Positions 51,756 through 61,023 of a stretch of 64,000 bases of DNA are shown one piece after another; the first letter of the stretch is position 1, and each line of letters begins with the position of its first letter. The notes under the pieces are model-generated. The model had not been told where the DNA came from. It worked only from the letters and a program-made list of their open reading frames with translations, and ran no database searches. This DNA is from Helicobacter sp. (GTDB taxonomy: Bacteria; Campylobacterota; Campylobacteria; Campylobacterales; Helicobacteraceae). The stretch lies in NCBI RefSeq assembly GCF_014799995.1, contig NZ_JAAVGY010000056.1, forward strand, positions 1 to 64,000, in the 5' to 3' direction. Position numbers and translations under genes: made by a program.

Positions 51756-51941
51756 TTGATGTTTAGAGAAAGCTATGATTTATCAACGATTATTTCAGCG
51801 GTGGTTACCTTTATGGCTGTCGTGCTTGCGATTCGTTTCGCGCTCTATCTAGCGAATCGCAATAACTCACAGATTCAAAAGCCTGATTGGCTAGAAGATG
51901 AACGTTTTGATGTGCAGACGAAAAAACACAAACGAAAATAA
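51756..51941 (+). CDS. 61-residue single-pass membrane protein between exbD and the ZorA-like gene
   Basis: A hydrophobic helix (TIISAVVTFMAVVLAIRFALYLA) near residues 10-32 is followed by a polar, basic tail ending KKHKRK. There is no signal-peptide cleavage site. It sits 9 bases after exbD and 19 before the ZorA-like gene, so it belongs to the operon and may be a small accessory subunit of one of the two proton channels. No family recognised. Confidence 0.7.
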   Translation: MMFRESYDLSTIISAVVTFMAVVLAIRFALYLANRNNSQIQKPDWLEDERFDVQTKKHKRK

Positions 51942-51960
51942 ATCAAGATAAGGAAGAACA

Positions 51961-54654
51961 ATGGAGAATCTAATCATCAATGCAATTTTTACTGCATTTA
52001 TGCTCGCACTTGCGTTTTGGGACTATCTAAGCTATGGTAAGCAAAAGCATCGCGATTTTAAATCTATCATTATGAGCACAGGGGTTTTGGGGACATTTGT
52101 CGGGATTTTTGTCGGTTTGCAAGATTTTGATGTCGGCAATGTAGAAAATTCTGTCCCCTCATTGCTTGCGGGTTTAAAAACCGCATTTTATACTTCAATT
52201 TTGGGAATGGTATTAGCGATTCTACTCTCTATTGTGCAAAAAAGCAAAGCCGTCAAGAGTGATTTTGAAAATATGCTAGATTATTTTTCCTTACAAGCAG
52301 GAAAGTTAGACAAATTAGAAAAACTAGAGAAGTTGGAATCTCTAGGCAAATTACAAGAAATCGTTACGCAAAATCAGCAACAAATGGATTCACAAAATGC
52401 TTATTATAAGCAGCAAGTCAGTAATTTTAAGGTTTTAGAGGATAATTTTGTTAAAACCAATGTCTCCTTAAAAGAAGCAATGCACCATCTTGCACAAGGG
52501 GCGTCAAAGGAATTGATTGCGGCATTAGAGGGAGTGATTAAGGATTTCAATCAGCGCATTACGGAGCAATTCGGAGATAATTTTAAAGAATTAAATAGTG
52601 CTGTGGCGCAGATGATTTTATGGCAGAACAATTATAAGGATTCCATTATAGGATTGGATTCTAGCCTTAAAGGCACATTGAAGCTATTTGAATCTACAAA
52701 AGAATCCTTAGAATTGATTGCGCAGCGCAATACAGAAGTATTGGAAGTCTATAACGCGTTAGCGCATAGCATTGAGGCTTCGCGTATTGAGAATGAGAAG
52801 CTCTCACATCTTCTACAAGGCTTTGAGAGAATGCACGAGGACGCAAGGGAAGCCCTTGTGAGTGTAGAAAATCTAAGTCAAAATTTGCAGCACACACATC
52901 AGCAAACATTGGAATACACTAAGGAATCGCTAGAGGAAGTGCAAGATTTCTTGGCAAAAAGCACAAGGACACATCAAGAGCAGACACAGAATTTATTAGA
53001 AAATAGCTTCAAAGCACTTGAGGAAGACGCACAAAGGCAATCAGAACAACTCAACGCCTTGCAAAATGCTTTTGGTGAATTTAATCAGGCGTATTTAACA
53101 CAAAATGAAGAGCATTTGGCTAAGGCATTGGAATCCCTTAAAGCAAAATCCCAAGACTTTATGGAATCTTTAGTGGAGAGCGATTCCGCATTAAAGCATA
53201 AAAACTTAGAGATGATAGCGCAGATTGAGGGAAGTATCAAAGAACGTTTAGAGGGAGTTAAAGAAAGCTTTGAAAGTAGTTTAGAGACACTAGAAAATGC
53301 GCAAAAAGAATCCTTATTATTGGTAGAGGAACAAACAAAAAGAAGTGATGAAGCCTTGTTGCGTCATACGCAAGAAATGGAAAGTTCTTTAGAAAAAGCA
53401 AGCAATAATTTGCAAGCATTAGGCGAGCAAACACAAAAGAATCTCACGAAAAATTCTGATGCGCTAGAGCAACATATTACTAATGCGGTGTTAAACTTTG
53501 ATAAGCTTCTAGGAAATACGACAAAAACCCTAGAGGAAAATTTCCGAGATTCTAAAGATACGCTTACAACACTTAGCAAAGAGATAGAAAGCTCTATGCT
53601 GACAACTACAAAGTCTTTAGATTCTTTGCTTAATGACACGGCAAATACTTTAAGCCAAAGCACGCAAAATATTGAAGAATCTCTCGTGCATACCAATCAA
53701 ACCTTAATGGATTCTTTTGCCCAAAGCACACAAAGCATAGGGGAGGGATTCCGAAGTTTTAATGACAATGTGAGAGAAAATCTAGCCAAAACCACAGAGG
53801 AAATCGGGACGAGCGTAACGCGTTTGATAACGCAGAATCAGACACATAATCAAAATCTCCAAGATTTAATGGCAAAAAGCGTTGATACATTTAGCCAAAG
53901 TTTAGAAACAATGCACAAAGAGAGTCAAAACCATAATGTAGAGATTCAGAATCAAATGCGTAGCAGCTTTGGTGAATCCTATAAAAATGCGTTGGAATCC
54001 TTAAGCGCATTTTTAAAGAATACAACCAATGCGTATCAAACACAACTCACGACATTGGCGCAAAATACACAGAAGACAAGCCTAGAAACACATCAGAAAC
54101 TAGAGCAGGATTTGCAAATGCGCTTACAAGCTATTGCACAAGGTTTTGAAAGCAATGCGCAAAAAGTTTTGGCAAGCTCTGAAAACTTGGCAAATCATTT
54201 GCTAAAATCAAACAATGCGCAATTAGAATCGCATACAAAAGAGATGATGGCGAGTTTTAGCGCGTTGGATAAGAGCATTAAAGCAACTTTAGTTGAAATG
54301 GCAAAAAACTATCTGACAAGTCTTGAGATTCTTACAAAACAAAGCATAGAAACTCCTAAAAATGCGAGTGTGGAGCTATTGAATGAATTTAATAAACTGC
54401 AAAAAAATCTAAGCGATGCGCTTGATAAGACTTATCTATCTTTGGAAAATAACCGCAAAGAAATTGATACGATTTTAAGAATCATACAAACCAATATCGC
54501 AACTTCTTTGAATCAAACCTCTAGTTTGAATGAAAATCTTTGTAAATCTCTCGGTGATTTGGACGGGGCACTTTCAAATATTACTTTAGGATTCCGTCAA
54601 GATTATGAATGGTTTTTGCGCAGAATCCGAGAGTTAATGGGAGCTAGAGGCTAA
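51961..54654 (+). CDS. ZorA-like proton-channel protein with giant coiled-coil tail
   Basis: An 897-residue inner-membrane protein. It has three helices: TM1 near residues 4-22, TM2 in SIIMSTGVLGTFVGIFVGLQ (36-55), and TM3 in AFYTSILGMVLAILLSIV (75-93). GTFVGIFVGL and the following GLKTAFYTSILGM segment match MotA/TolQ/ExbB channels. From about residue 105 to 890 it is almost unbroken coiled coil rich in Gln, Glu, Ser, Leu and Asn. This is the layout of ZorA of the Zorya anti-phage system, whose long cytoplasmic tail transmits or senses signals. The next gene is a ZorB-like partner. No ZorC, ZorD or ZorE is adjacent. The gene could equally serve a conserved envelope function. Confidence 0.7.
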   Translation: MENLIINAIFTAFMLALAFWDYLSYGKQKHRDFKSIIMSTGVLGTFVGIFVGLQDFDVGNVENSVPSLLAGLKTAFYTSILGMVLAILLSIVQKSKAVKSDFENMLDYFSLQAGKLDKLEKLEKLESLGKLQEIVTQNQQQMDSQNAYYKQQVSNFKVLEDNFVKTNVSLKEAMHHLAQGASKELIAALEGVIKDFNQRITEQFGDNFKELNSAVAQMILWQNNYKDSIIGLDSSLKGTLKLFESTKESLELIAQRNTEVLEVYNALAHSIEASRIENEKLSHLLQGFERMHEDAREALVSVENLSQNLQHTHQQTLEYTKESLEEVQDFLAKSTRTHQEQTQNLLENSFKALEEDAQRQSEQLNALQNAFGEFNQAYLTQNEEHLAKALESLKAKSQDFMESLVESDSALKHKNLEMIAQIEGSIKERLEGVKESFESSLETLENAQKESLLLVEEQTKRSDEALLRHTQEMESSLEKASNNLQALGEQTQKNLTKNSDALEQHITNAVLNFDKLLGNTTKTLEENFRDSKDTLTTLSKEIESSMLTTTKSLDSLLNDTANTLSQSTQNIEESLVHTNQTLMDSFAQSTQSIGEGFRSFNDNVRENLAKTTEEIGTSVTRLITQNQTHNQNLQDLMAKSVDTFSQSLETMHKESQNHNVEIQNQMRSSFGESYKNALESLSAFLKNTTNAYQTQLTTLAQNTQKTSLETHQKLEQDLQMRLQAIAQGFESNAQKVLASSENLANHLLKSNNAQLESHTKEMMASFSALDKSIKATLVEMAKNYLTSLEILTKQSIETPKNASVELLNEFNKLQKNLSDALDKTYLSLENNRKEIDTILRIIQTNIATSLNQTSSLNENLCKSLGDLDGALSNITLGFRQDYEWFLRRIRELMGARG

Positions 54655-55397
54655 TGGCAAATTCTTATAGAGGCAATGAATGGATTAGCATTTCGGATAT
54701 GATGGCGGGTGTAATGATGATTTTTTTGCTGATTGCTGTTTCTTATATGGTAGTCATTAGCAAAACAGAGAAAAAGCTTGCGATTCAAAATGCCGAACTT
54801 TTAGAACTGAATCGTCAGATGAGTGATATTGCAAAAACCCATAAAGACTTGCAAACCGAGCTTTACCAAGATTTGATTTCGGAATTTTCTAGCAATTTAG
54901 AACGTTGGAATGCCGAGATTGATACAGATAATACGGTGCGATTCAAAGAGCCAGAGATTTTATTTGACCAAGGAAAAAAAGAAGTTAAAATGCGCTTCAA
55001 AGAGATTTTAGATGATTTTTTCCCACGTTATATCAAAATCCTAAGCCAAGAAAAATATAAGCAAGATATTGAGGAGATTCGCATTGAGGGGCATACTTCA
55101 ACAGAATGGCAAAATGCAAATACATTGGAATCTCGTTATCTTGGAAATGCTGAACTCTCTCAAGCAAGAGCGTTAGAAGTCTTGAAATATTGCTTTGATA
55201 ATAAGCAAATTGACACGCAAAAACAATGGTTGATTAGTGTTTTACGTGCTAATGGATTATCTTTTGCTAAGCCTTTAGAAACGCCTGAACTTTCAAGGAG
55301 GGTAGAGTTTAAAGCCCTGACAAAAAGCAATCAAAAGATTCTTAAGATTTTGAATGTCAATCAAGAATTACAAAATGCAGAGAATGGCGAAAATTAA
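54654..55397 (+). CDS. ZorB-like OmpA/MotB-domain stator partner
   Basis: A 247-residue protein with one N-terminal transmembrane helix, SISDMMAGVMMIFLLIAVSY, in which Asp15 is at the position of the MotB/ZorB proton-binding aspartate. A coiled-coil linker follows (~35-75), then an OmpA-type peptidoglycan-binding domain: ILFDQGKKEVK, IEEIRIEGHTSTEW, RYLGNAELSQARALEVLKY and PELSRRVEFKAL. The start overlaps the stop of the ZorA-like gene (TAATG), so the two form one complex with near certainty. It is shorter than typical OmpA porin-linked proteins. Confidence 0.75.
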   Translation: MANSYRGNEWISISDMMAGVMMIFLLIAVSYMVVISKTEKKLAIQNAELLELNRQMSDIAKTHKDLQTELYQDLISEFSSNLERWNAEIDTDNTVRFKEPEILFDQGKKEVKMRFKEILDDFFPRYIKILSQEKYKQDIEEIRIEGHTSTEWQNANTLESRYLGNAELSQARALEVLKYCFDNKQIDTQKQWLISVLRANGLSFAKPLETPELSRRVEFKALTKSNQKILKILNVNQELQNAENGEN

Positions 55398-55410
55398 ATT
55401 AATTGGCTGA

Positions 55411-56319
55411 TTAAGATTTCAAAAATGCGTCAAATTTGGCTTGTAAAAAAAGCGGTTGGTAGGATTGCTTGGCTTTGCGCAAGCCCTCAATGCCTAAATC
55501 TTCTTCTCTATTAACAAAAGGATAGGCACTCCATTCGTGAGCCAAAAATTCGCGATTAATTGCCTGATAAGCCCCTTGATATTCAATGTCGGCTTTTTCA
55601 ATATGGATTACAGCGGTATTTTCGTTGAGAGGTTCTCCAAAACTAAAGGCGATGATTTTGTTATCTACGCGCAAGATTCCACCCTTAAAATCTAGTCTGC
55701 GAAATTGCTTGAGCGATTCTATAATGCCAACATACTCATTTCTTAAACCATCGCTTGCAGTATCGTTTATCTTGCCAAACCAAGCTTGGTAAGTGGCAAT
55801 CAATTCATTAAGATTATCATTAGTTAATCTTTCGTAAGTAAAGGCATAACGTTCAGTAAAGCGATTGAGATGTGTTTTTTTCTTGTGATATTTTTTACCC
55901 TTTAGCTCAATGAGTTCAGGAGTGGAATAAATGTAATCACTGCGGTCCTCACGATAAATAAAATCAAAAGTATCGGGGAATAGGGATTCTAATTCGGTTT
56001 TATCTACTTGGCTTAGAGAGTGGATAGAGAATCCCAACCCCTTTGCTTTGCAGATTTCTTGTAATTGCATTAAGGTTTGTTTTTTTTGATTCAAGTCATT
56101 TTGTTTGTGGATTGGATAAAAGATAAATGGATTTTCGTTAGGGTATTGTGTTTTGATAATTAAACAATCATTAAGAATCGTCCAACTGATATGACGCGCA
56201 TAATGCCAAAGATAAAGATTAGTAAAGGTAAGGTCTGAAACAAGAATATTTTGTGAAGTAAAGAAGCTAGTAAGCAATTCTTTATCTTCAATATCAATTG
56301 GTTTCCATTGCATTTGCAT
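55411..56319 (-). CDS. DUF2156 (LPG synthetase C-terminal-like) protein
   Basis: A 302-residue cytoplasmic protein resembling DUF2156, the acetyltransferase-fold aminoacyltransferase domain of lysyl-phosphatidylglycerol synthases. LTFTNLYLWHYARHISWTI near the start, the KKTHLNRFTERYAFTYERL block, and the end (AVIHIEKADIEYQGAYQAIN, then FVNREEDLGIEGLRKAKQSY) are typical. The membrane flippase half of MprF is absent. A role in lipid aminoacylation is inferred. It converges on the ZorB-like gene and is monocistronic. Confidence 0.78.
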   Translation of the reverse strand: MQMQWKPIDIEDKELLTSFFTSQNILVSDLTFTNLYLWHYARHISWTILNDCLIIKTQYPNENPFIFYPIHKQNDLNQKKQTLMQLQEICKAKGLGFSIHSLSQVDKTELESLFPDTFDFIYREDRSDYIYSTPELIELKGKKYHKKKTHLNRFTERYAFTYERLTNDNLNELIATYQAWFGKINDTASDGLRNEYVGIIESLKQFRRLDFKGGILRVDNKIIAFSFGEPLNENTAVIHIEKADIEYQGAYQAINREFLAHEWSAYPFVNREEDLGIEGLRKAKQSYQPLFLQAKFDAFLKS

Positions 56320-56354
56320 TCCTTTTAGTTAAAAGGATATTTTAATACAAAGAG

Positions 56355-56606
56355 TTAAAAAGAAATATTAAGCTTTTGTGCATTTTCTTGTTTAGGGAGG
56401 AAATTTTTTGTTTGTTTGAGTTTGCGCATTTCCATACCTAATTTTTCTTTTTGAGCCTTAGCGTATTCTGTGATTTGCTCCATAATCGCTAATGCTTCAA
56501 ACATTTCATCGCGTGTTTTGAGAATGGGTGTATTATCCAAAAGTTCATTGATTTTGTTATCGTTTTTGTTTAGATATGCTACTTTTAATTCATTAAGCCA
56601 ATTCAT
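56355..56606 (-). CDS. FliT-like flagellar chaperone candidate
   Basis: An 83-residue, charged, helical protein directly after fliS, overlapping its end by 14 bases. In H. pylori the gene after fliS (HP0754) holds the same position, and many flagellar operons carry fliT there. FliT binds the FliD cap protein. The sequence is too diverged to identify FliT by eye, so position is the main evidence. Confidence 0.6.
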   Translation of the reverse strand: MNWLNELKVAYLNKNDNKINELLDNTPILKTRDEMFEALAIMEQITEYAKAQKEKLGMEMRKLKQTKNFLPKQENAQKLNISF

Positions 56607-56970
56607 AATTTACCTCTTTCCATGCTTCAAGCAATCCTTTGACTACTTTAATCACAATATCAATTTTGTCTTTATTGTTTTCCATATTTGCTTGCGTTAG
56701 GAGCTTGATTTGATGTGTATAAAGCCCTGTCAAATAGTGGGCGACTTGCCCACCTTTCTCGTAATCAAGCGAATTTAAAAGCTCTACAAAAATATCCGTA
56801 GTGCGGTTAATGTAATAAATCTTTTTCTCAATATCTTGAGAATCAATACAACGTTTCGCCATAGAGGCAAAGCGTAAAATACCCTCATAGAGCATTTCTA
56901 CAAGCTTTGCTGGCGATTCTACCGCAACAGAATTTTGCTGATAAGAACTATAAGCCAAATTACCTTTCAT
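56593..56970 (-). CDS. fliS: flagellin export chaperone FliS
   Basis: A 125-residue chaperone that binds the C-terminus of flagellin before export. It opens with NLAYSSYQQNSVAVESPAKLVEMLYEG and continues with YYINRTTDIFVELLNSLDYE, both FliS hallmarks. Part of the flaG-fliD-fliS operon; the next small gene overlaps its end. The N-terminal YSSYQ-type motif matches the flagellin-groove region. Confidence 0.93.
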   Translation of the reverse strand: MKGNLAYSSYQQNSVAVESPAKLVEMLYEGILRFASMAKRCIDSQDIEKKIYYINRTTDIFVELLNSLDYEKGGQVAHYLTGLYTHQIKLLTQANMENNKDKIDIVIKVVKGLLEAWKEVNYELA

Positions 56971-56983
56971 TGTTTATTCTCTC

Positions 56984-59092
56984 CTAATTAGATGAATACA
57001 TTGATTGAATCATATTTGAAATCGTATTGGCATTTTGATTAATCTTTGCAATCATTTGGTCGTAAGCTGACCATCTTTCTGCCATCATATCATAACGATT
57101 ATCAATGGATTCCTGTGTGGAAGTTTTATCCTTGTCAAGAGTTTTTTGCTCATTCACAAGAGAGGTTTCCAAGTTTTTTAGTGTAGAATTACTACCCGTG
57201 ATTAAGCTATCCATCTTTTTCTGAAGTTGTGTAAAAATACCATCTACTTCTGTTTCTACTCCTCTAACGGTAGCAGTGGAACTTCTAAAGAAAGCCATTG
57301 CTGCATCAGGGTCATTCTTGAATGCAGAGTTGAATTTCTCTGTATCCATTTCAAGCATTCCATTATCGTTGAAGTAGATTCCATATTTCATAAGGTTATT
57401 TCCTTGAGCATCATTAGAAGAAATAATAGAATTAAATCCTCTAATGATTTCTCTAATTTCACTACTTCCATTAAATACTCCAGCAACCTTAGTGTCTTCA
57501 TCGTAGCGCATTAATTCTTGAATTTTATTATACATTGTGTTGTAATTATCTACAAACTTTTGGAACTCTTCTGCGATTCCAGAATCATCACGGGTAACAC
57601 GTACAATAACATCTTTATTAGCTTCTGTAACACTAGTGAGTTCTAAAGACAATCCAGAAACCACATCATCAAATGAGTTTTTATCGCGCTCAATTGCGAT
57701 TCCATTATAGGTGAATTGTGCGTTTTGTGCTTTTTGAATATTGGTGATATTCATTTTTTCTAAAAGCTCTTGACTTGTTGTATAGTTGCCTGATTGTAAT
57801 CCTATGGAATCTAATACTTTAGTTTGCTCTGCTGCTTCACCAGTTGAACCAATTCTTACACTCTCACCATTTAAACTATTAATAACTAACTTTCCATCTT
57901 TGACTTCTGCACTGACTTTATCACTTAAATTTGTGTTTGTATTGATTAAGTCCGCAATGGCTTGTGCATTGCTAGAGCCTGTTGTATTGTTGATTGTGCT
58001 TAAGTCAATAGATTCGCCATTAATGGTAAGTGTCCCACTCAATGCTCCACCTTTGACTGCAGAACCTGTGATAAGCGGTGTGTTGCGTGAGGCTACAGAT
58101 GTTTTTACGAAACCCAAATCAGAACTCACATCACTTACACCCTCTGCAGCTTGGACTTTGACATTTGTTGTGGTAACAAAAATATCTCCGCCCTTAGAAT
58201 CGTTAATCATTAAGCCTTTACCTGTGGAGTTTAAGCCGATAGTGATTTCACCATTTTTAGCCAATTGTGCCAACTCTTGTTGCGTTGCACCATTATTTGG
58301 ATGCACCTGCCCCATTGAAGTATCGCCCTCAATAATTTTTTGGATTGCTTCAGAGATTAACTTTGCGTTATCTTCAGAGGTGTTGCCAATTTTACTACCA
58401 ATTTTTTGCAAATCAACAACAATATCTGCACCCCTGATATTAATACTTAAATATCCTTCTTTGATATGTCCGCCCGGCATTGCCGCACTCTCAAGCGTGC
58501 TTCCGAAATAGATTTTGTTTTGCGCACCAGAATCTTTTCCTTGAATCATTAATTGGTAAGGATTGTCCCCGCCTGTTTTCATAATGATTCCCATCATTTC
58601 ACCATCAGTTGCATCTGTAATGGCTTGTCCCACTTCTGCTACGGACATACCTGCTTTAATGTCAATGTTGTAATTCGTACCATTATGATAAAACTTCAAT
58701 GTTGTATTGTCTGTGCTAAACACACTATCTCTTGAAGAGAATTTCATACCTACCTGATTGACATCATTTTGCGCAAGCTGCTTGACATTGATTTTAATAT
58801 CTTGAATCGCCAAGCCGTCTCCCGCAGTAGCCTTTACACCGCTACCTTCTACGGTGGTAGAACGTTTGAGGTAAGTGCTATAATCTGACAAATTCTTGAA
58901 GTTGGTATTGAGCGAAGACATCATTGTCATCAATGATGTAAGCTCGGTTTGTTTTTCCATATTGGTTTGAATTTTTGTAGTAATGGGATTGATTCTATTT
59001 TTTACCTCTTGTTCTTTCATTTGGTCAATAATATCCCAGTTGAGAACTCCACTACTTCCGATACCTAATGATGCAAAAGTTCCTAAAGCCAT
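56984..59092 (-). CDS. fliD: flagellar filament cap protein FliD
   Basis: A 702-residue secreted cap protein under which flagellin subunits polymerise. The N-terminal ALGTFASLGIGSSGVLNWDIID and the coiled-coil start are typical; the C-terminal region ends with a coiled coil (LKNLETSLVNEQKTLDKDK, then NRYDMMAERWSAYDQMIAKIN). The central part holds the variable domains. It follows flaG by 21 bases and precedes fliS by 13. Length fits Helicobacter FliD. Confidence 0.93.
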   Translation of the reverse strand: MALGTFASLGIGSSGVLNWDIIDQMKEQEVKNRINPITTKIQTNMEKQTELTSLMTMMSSLNTNFKNLSDYSTYLKRSTTVEGSGVKATAGDGLAIQDIKINVKQLAQNDVNQVGMKFSSRDSVFSTDNTTLKFYHNGTNYNIDIKAGMSVAEVGQAITDATDGEMMGIIMKTGGDNPYQLMIQGKDSGAQNKIYFGSTLESAAMPGGHIKEGYLSINIRGADIVVDLQKIGSKIGNTSEDNAKLISEAIQKIIEGDTSMGQVHPNNGATQQELAQLAKNGEITIGLNSTGKGLMINDSKGGDIFVTTTNVKVQAAEGVSDVSSDLGFVKTSVASRNTPLITGSAVKGGALSGTLTINGESIDLSTINNTTGSSNAQAIADLINTNTNLSDKVSAEVKDGKLVINSLNGESVRIGSTGEAAEQTKVLDSIGLQSGNYTTSQELLEKMNITNIQKAQNAQFTYNGIAIERDKNSFDDVVSGLSLELTSVTEANKDVIVRVTRDDSGIAEEFQKFVDNYNTMYNKIQELMRYDEDTKVAGVFNGSSEIREIIRGFNSIISSNDAQGNNLMKYGIYFNDNGMLEMDTEKFNSAFKNDPDAAMAFFRSSTATVRGVETEVDGIFTQLQKKMDSLITGSNSTLKNLETSLVNEQKTLDKDKTSTQESIDNRYDMMAERWSAYDQMIAKINQNANTISNMIQSMYSSN

Positions 59093-59113
59093 AATAGTCT
59101 CCTTATTTAAATC

Positions 59114-59515
59114 TTAAGCTTGTTTGTCAAAGATAATTCCAACGACTTCTTTCATCTTTGCCATAAGCTGCATTGCTTCATCGCTTGGAATCTTACGAAT
59201 CACACGATTAGTGTCCTTTTCGCTCACGGTAACAAAAAGTCCCTCAATGTCTTCATTGAATCCAAAGGTAACATTTGTGTTTAGAGGATTCAATTCTCTA
59301 TTAAGTTGTTGTGCTAATTCATTGAGCTTTTGTTTTTGCTCTTGAATCTTTTGTTCCTCACTTGTTTGATCAATTTCCTTTTGCACGCGTTCTGTTTGCG
59401 TCATTGATTCTTGCACTTGTGGGCTATTTTGACTGCTTACGCTTGTTTGTGTTTGCGTAGAGTAAGCATTCCCTGTTGTGCTAGCAATATTCATTCCATT
59501 TTCGGCAATAGTCAT
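59114..59515 (-). CDS. flaG: FlaG-family flagellar protein
   Basis: A 133-residue FlaG that limits filament length. The N-terminal half is Ser/Gln/Thr-rich and probably unstructured. The C-terminal FlaG domain has LNTNVTFGFNEDIEGLFVTV and RVIRKIPSDEAMQLMAKM. First gene of the flaG-fliD-fliS-fliT-like operon, as in H. pylori HP0751-HP0754. The 195 bases upstream contain no gene. Confidence 0.9.
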   Translation of the reverse strand: MTIAENGMNIASTTGNAYSTQTQTSVSSQNSPQVQESMTQTERVQKEIDQTSEEQKIQEQKQKLNELAQQLNRELNPLNTNVTFGFNEDIEGLFVTVSEKDTNRVIRKIPSDEAMQLMAKMKEVVGIIFDKQA

Positions 59516-59710
59516 AGTAACCTCCTTATTATCTATGTGAATTATTCAATGAATATGCGATTACAAAATCACTTATAAAAGTATATCGGATATTTATCAA
59601 AAAAATAAAGAGCAAATAAGCAAAATTTGCAAAAATATTTGAAATACCTTTGTAACCTCTATGAATTTGTTAGCATAGATGACGAGACCCATTAAATTTC
59701 TTGTGTGGAA

Positions 59711-61015
59711 TTAAAGATTCTTTGTGGTAATGAGTTCAAGCGGGTCAATATGCTTGTCTTTAAGAGTTACTTCAAATTTCAAAGCATTTTCTACTCGCCC
59801 GATAGTGTAGCCTTTCTTGACCGTGCTGCCGGGTTTGATTGTCGGTGCAATTTTGTCTAATTGCGCATAGATAGTGTGCATATTGTCCTTATGCTCAATG
59901 ATAACTACGCGTTTAAGAATCGGGGTGTCTTTTGCAAAGACAACTTTGCCATCTAGTACGCTTTTAACTTTGTCATCACCCTTAGGAGATAGGGTTACAG
60001 ATTCATTAAAGACTTTCATTTTATACACAGGGTCAAAATAAGGTCCAAAATGTTTTTCAATGGAAAAATTTTCTAATGGAGCAATGGTTTTTGCTCCTTT
60101 GTATTTGGTTGTGCCGATATTGTGGTAAGAGCTTGCAACTTGGCGCACATCAAAGTCATCATTAGTCTTTGGCTTTTGGGTTGCTTGCGATTCTTTGGAA
60201 GTAGAATCTTTGTTTGTGGCTTTGGGTGCTTGTTTGAGCAAAGACTCTTGCGATTCTTTGGTTTTGGCTAATTCCTCGCGTTTTTTACGCTTTTCTTCCT
60301 CTTGGCTTTTGAGGATATTAAGATTGACAAGAATCTCTTGTGCCGCATCACGTTCTTTAACGATTTTTTGCAGCTCCCCATTGTATTTGGTGATTTCTTT
60401 CTGATAATTGGCGATGAGTGTTTCTTGTTCGTTTTGAAGTGCTTTTAAATGGGTTCGTTTTTGGTTTTCTGCATCAAGAAAGTTCTTTAATTGTTCAATT
60501 TCATTTTTGAGATGATGAAGATTTGCAATTACTTCACTTTGTTTATCACTTAGGGTGCTTAAATGTTTTTTGGTGGCAGCACTTAAGGATTTGAATGCCT
60601 CCTCTGTGATTAAATCTTGTATGGATTCTGGCTGAAAATCATTCAATAGAATCGCGAAAGAAACTTCTTTGGCAATTAAATCCATCATTTCAAGTTCAAT
60701 TTGTTTGCGTGTTTGAAATAAGGAATCCTGATTGCTACTAAGTTTTTTTATCAAAGTAGATTTCGCATTGTATTCTTTTTGATTCTTTGCTATGCTTTGT
60801 TCGTTCTCTTTAATGGTTTTTTGGAGCAATTTATGCTCTTCTTTTTGTTGATTAATCGCATTGCCTAGTTCTTGGAGTTTAGCATTAATTTGTTTTTCTT
60901 GACGCTTTTTGTCTTCTAGGGTATTTTTATTTTGATTGATTTTTTGAGTAATTTCCTTTTCATTGATTCCAAAGAGTAGGGAGGATACGATAATAAAAAT
61001 CAGTCCAATACGCAT
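59711..61015 (-). CDS. EnvC-like M23/LytM-domain amidase activator (probably inactive enzyme)
   Basis: A 434-residue periplasmic protein with a signal peptide (LIFIIVSSLLFG), a long coiled coil (~20-250) and a C-terminal LytM/M23 domain (~315-430, VLDGKVVFAKDTPILKRVVI, KPGSTVKKGYTIGRVEN). The zinc ligands are missing: the HxH of HLHFEV is replaced by ALKFEV and the H.G.D segment is absent. That is the state of EnvC, which is dead as an enzyme and activates cell-wall amidases when driven by FtsEX. It directly follows ftsX (8-base gap), matching that role. Confidence 0.8.
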   Translation of the reverse strand: MRIGLIFIIVSSLLFGINEKEITQKINQNKNTLEDKKRQEKQINAKLQELGNAINQQKEEHKLLQKTIKENEQSIAKNQKEYNAKSTLIKKLSSNQDSLFQTRKQIELEMMDLIAKEVSFAILLNDFQPESIQDLITEEAFKSLSAATKKHLSTLSDKQSEVIANLHHLKNEIEQLKNFLDAENQKRTHLKALQNEQETLIANYQKEITKYNGELQKIVKERDAAQEILVNLNILKSQEEEKRKKREELAKTKESQESLLKQAPKATNKDSTSKESQATQKPKTNDDFDVRQVASSYHNIGTTKYKGAKTIAPLENFSIEKHFGPYFDPVYKMKVFNESVTLSPKGDDKVKSVLDGKVVFAKDTPILKRVVIIEHKDNMHTIYAQLDKIAPTIKPGSTVKKGYTIGRVENALKFEVTLKDKHIDPLELITTKNL

Positions 61016-61023
61016 TTAAACCC

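Noticed and set aside
51961..54654. Methyl-accepting chemotaxis protein
   Set aside because: The long coiled coil is similar in style, but the conserved MCP tip motif is missing and the N-terminus is an ExbB/MotA-type channel.
57786..58511. 241-codon plus-strand frame opposite fliD
   Set aside because: It lies entirely within fliD on the other strand, lacks a ribosome-binding site, and reflects codon bias of fliD.
59516..59710. A sigma-28-type promoter (CCGATATAC on the minus strand at 59581-59589) before flaG
   Set aside because: The -10 resembles the FliA consensus, but no matching TAAA-type -35 is found at the required spacing.
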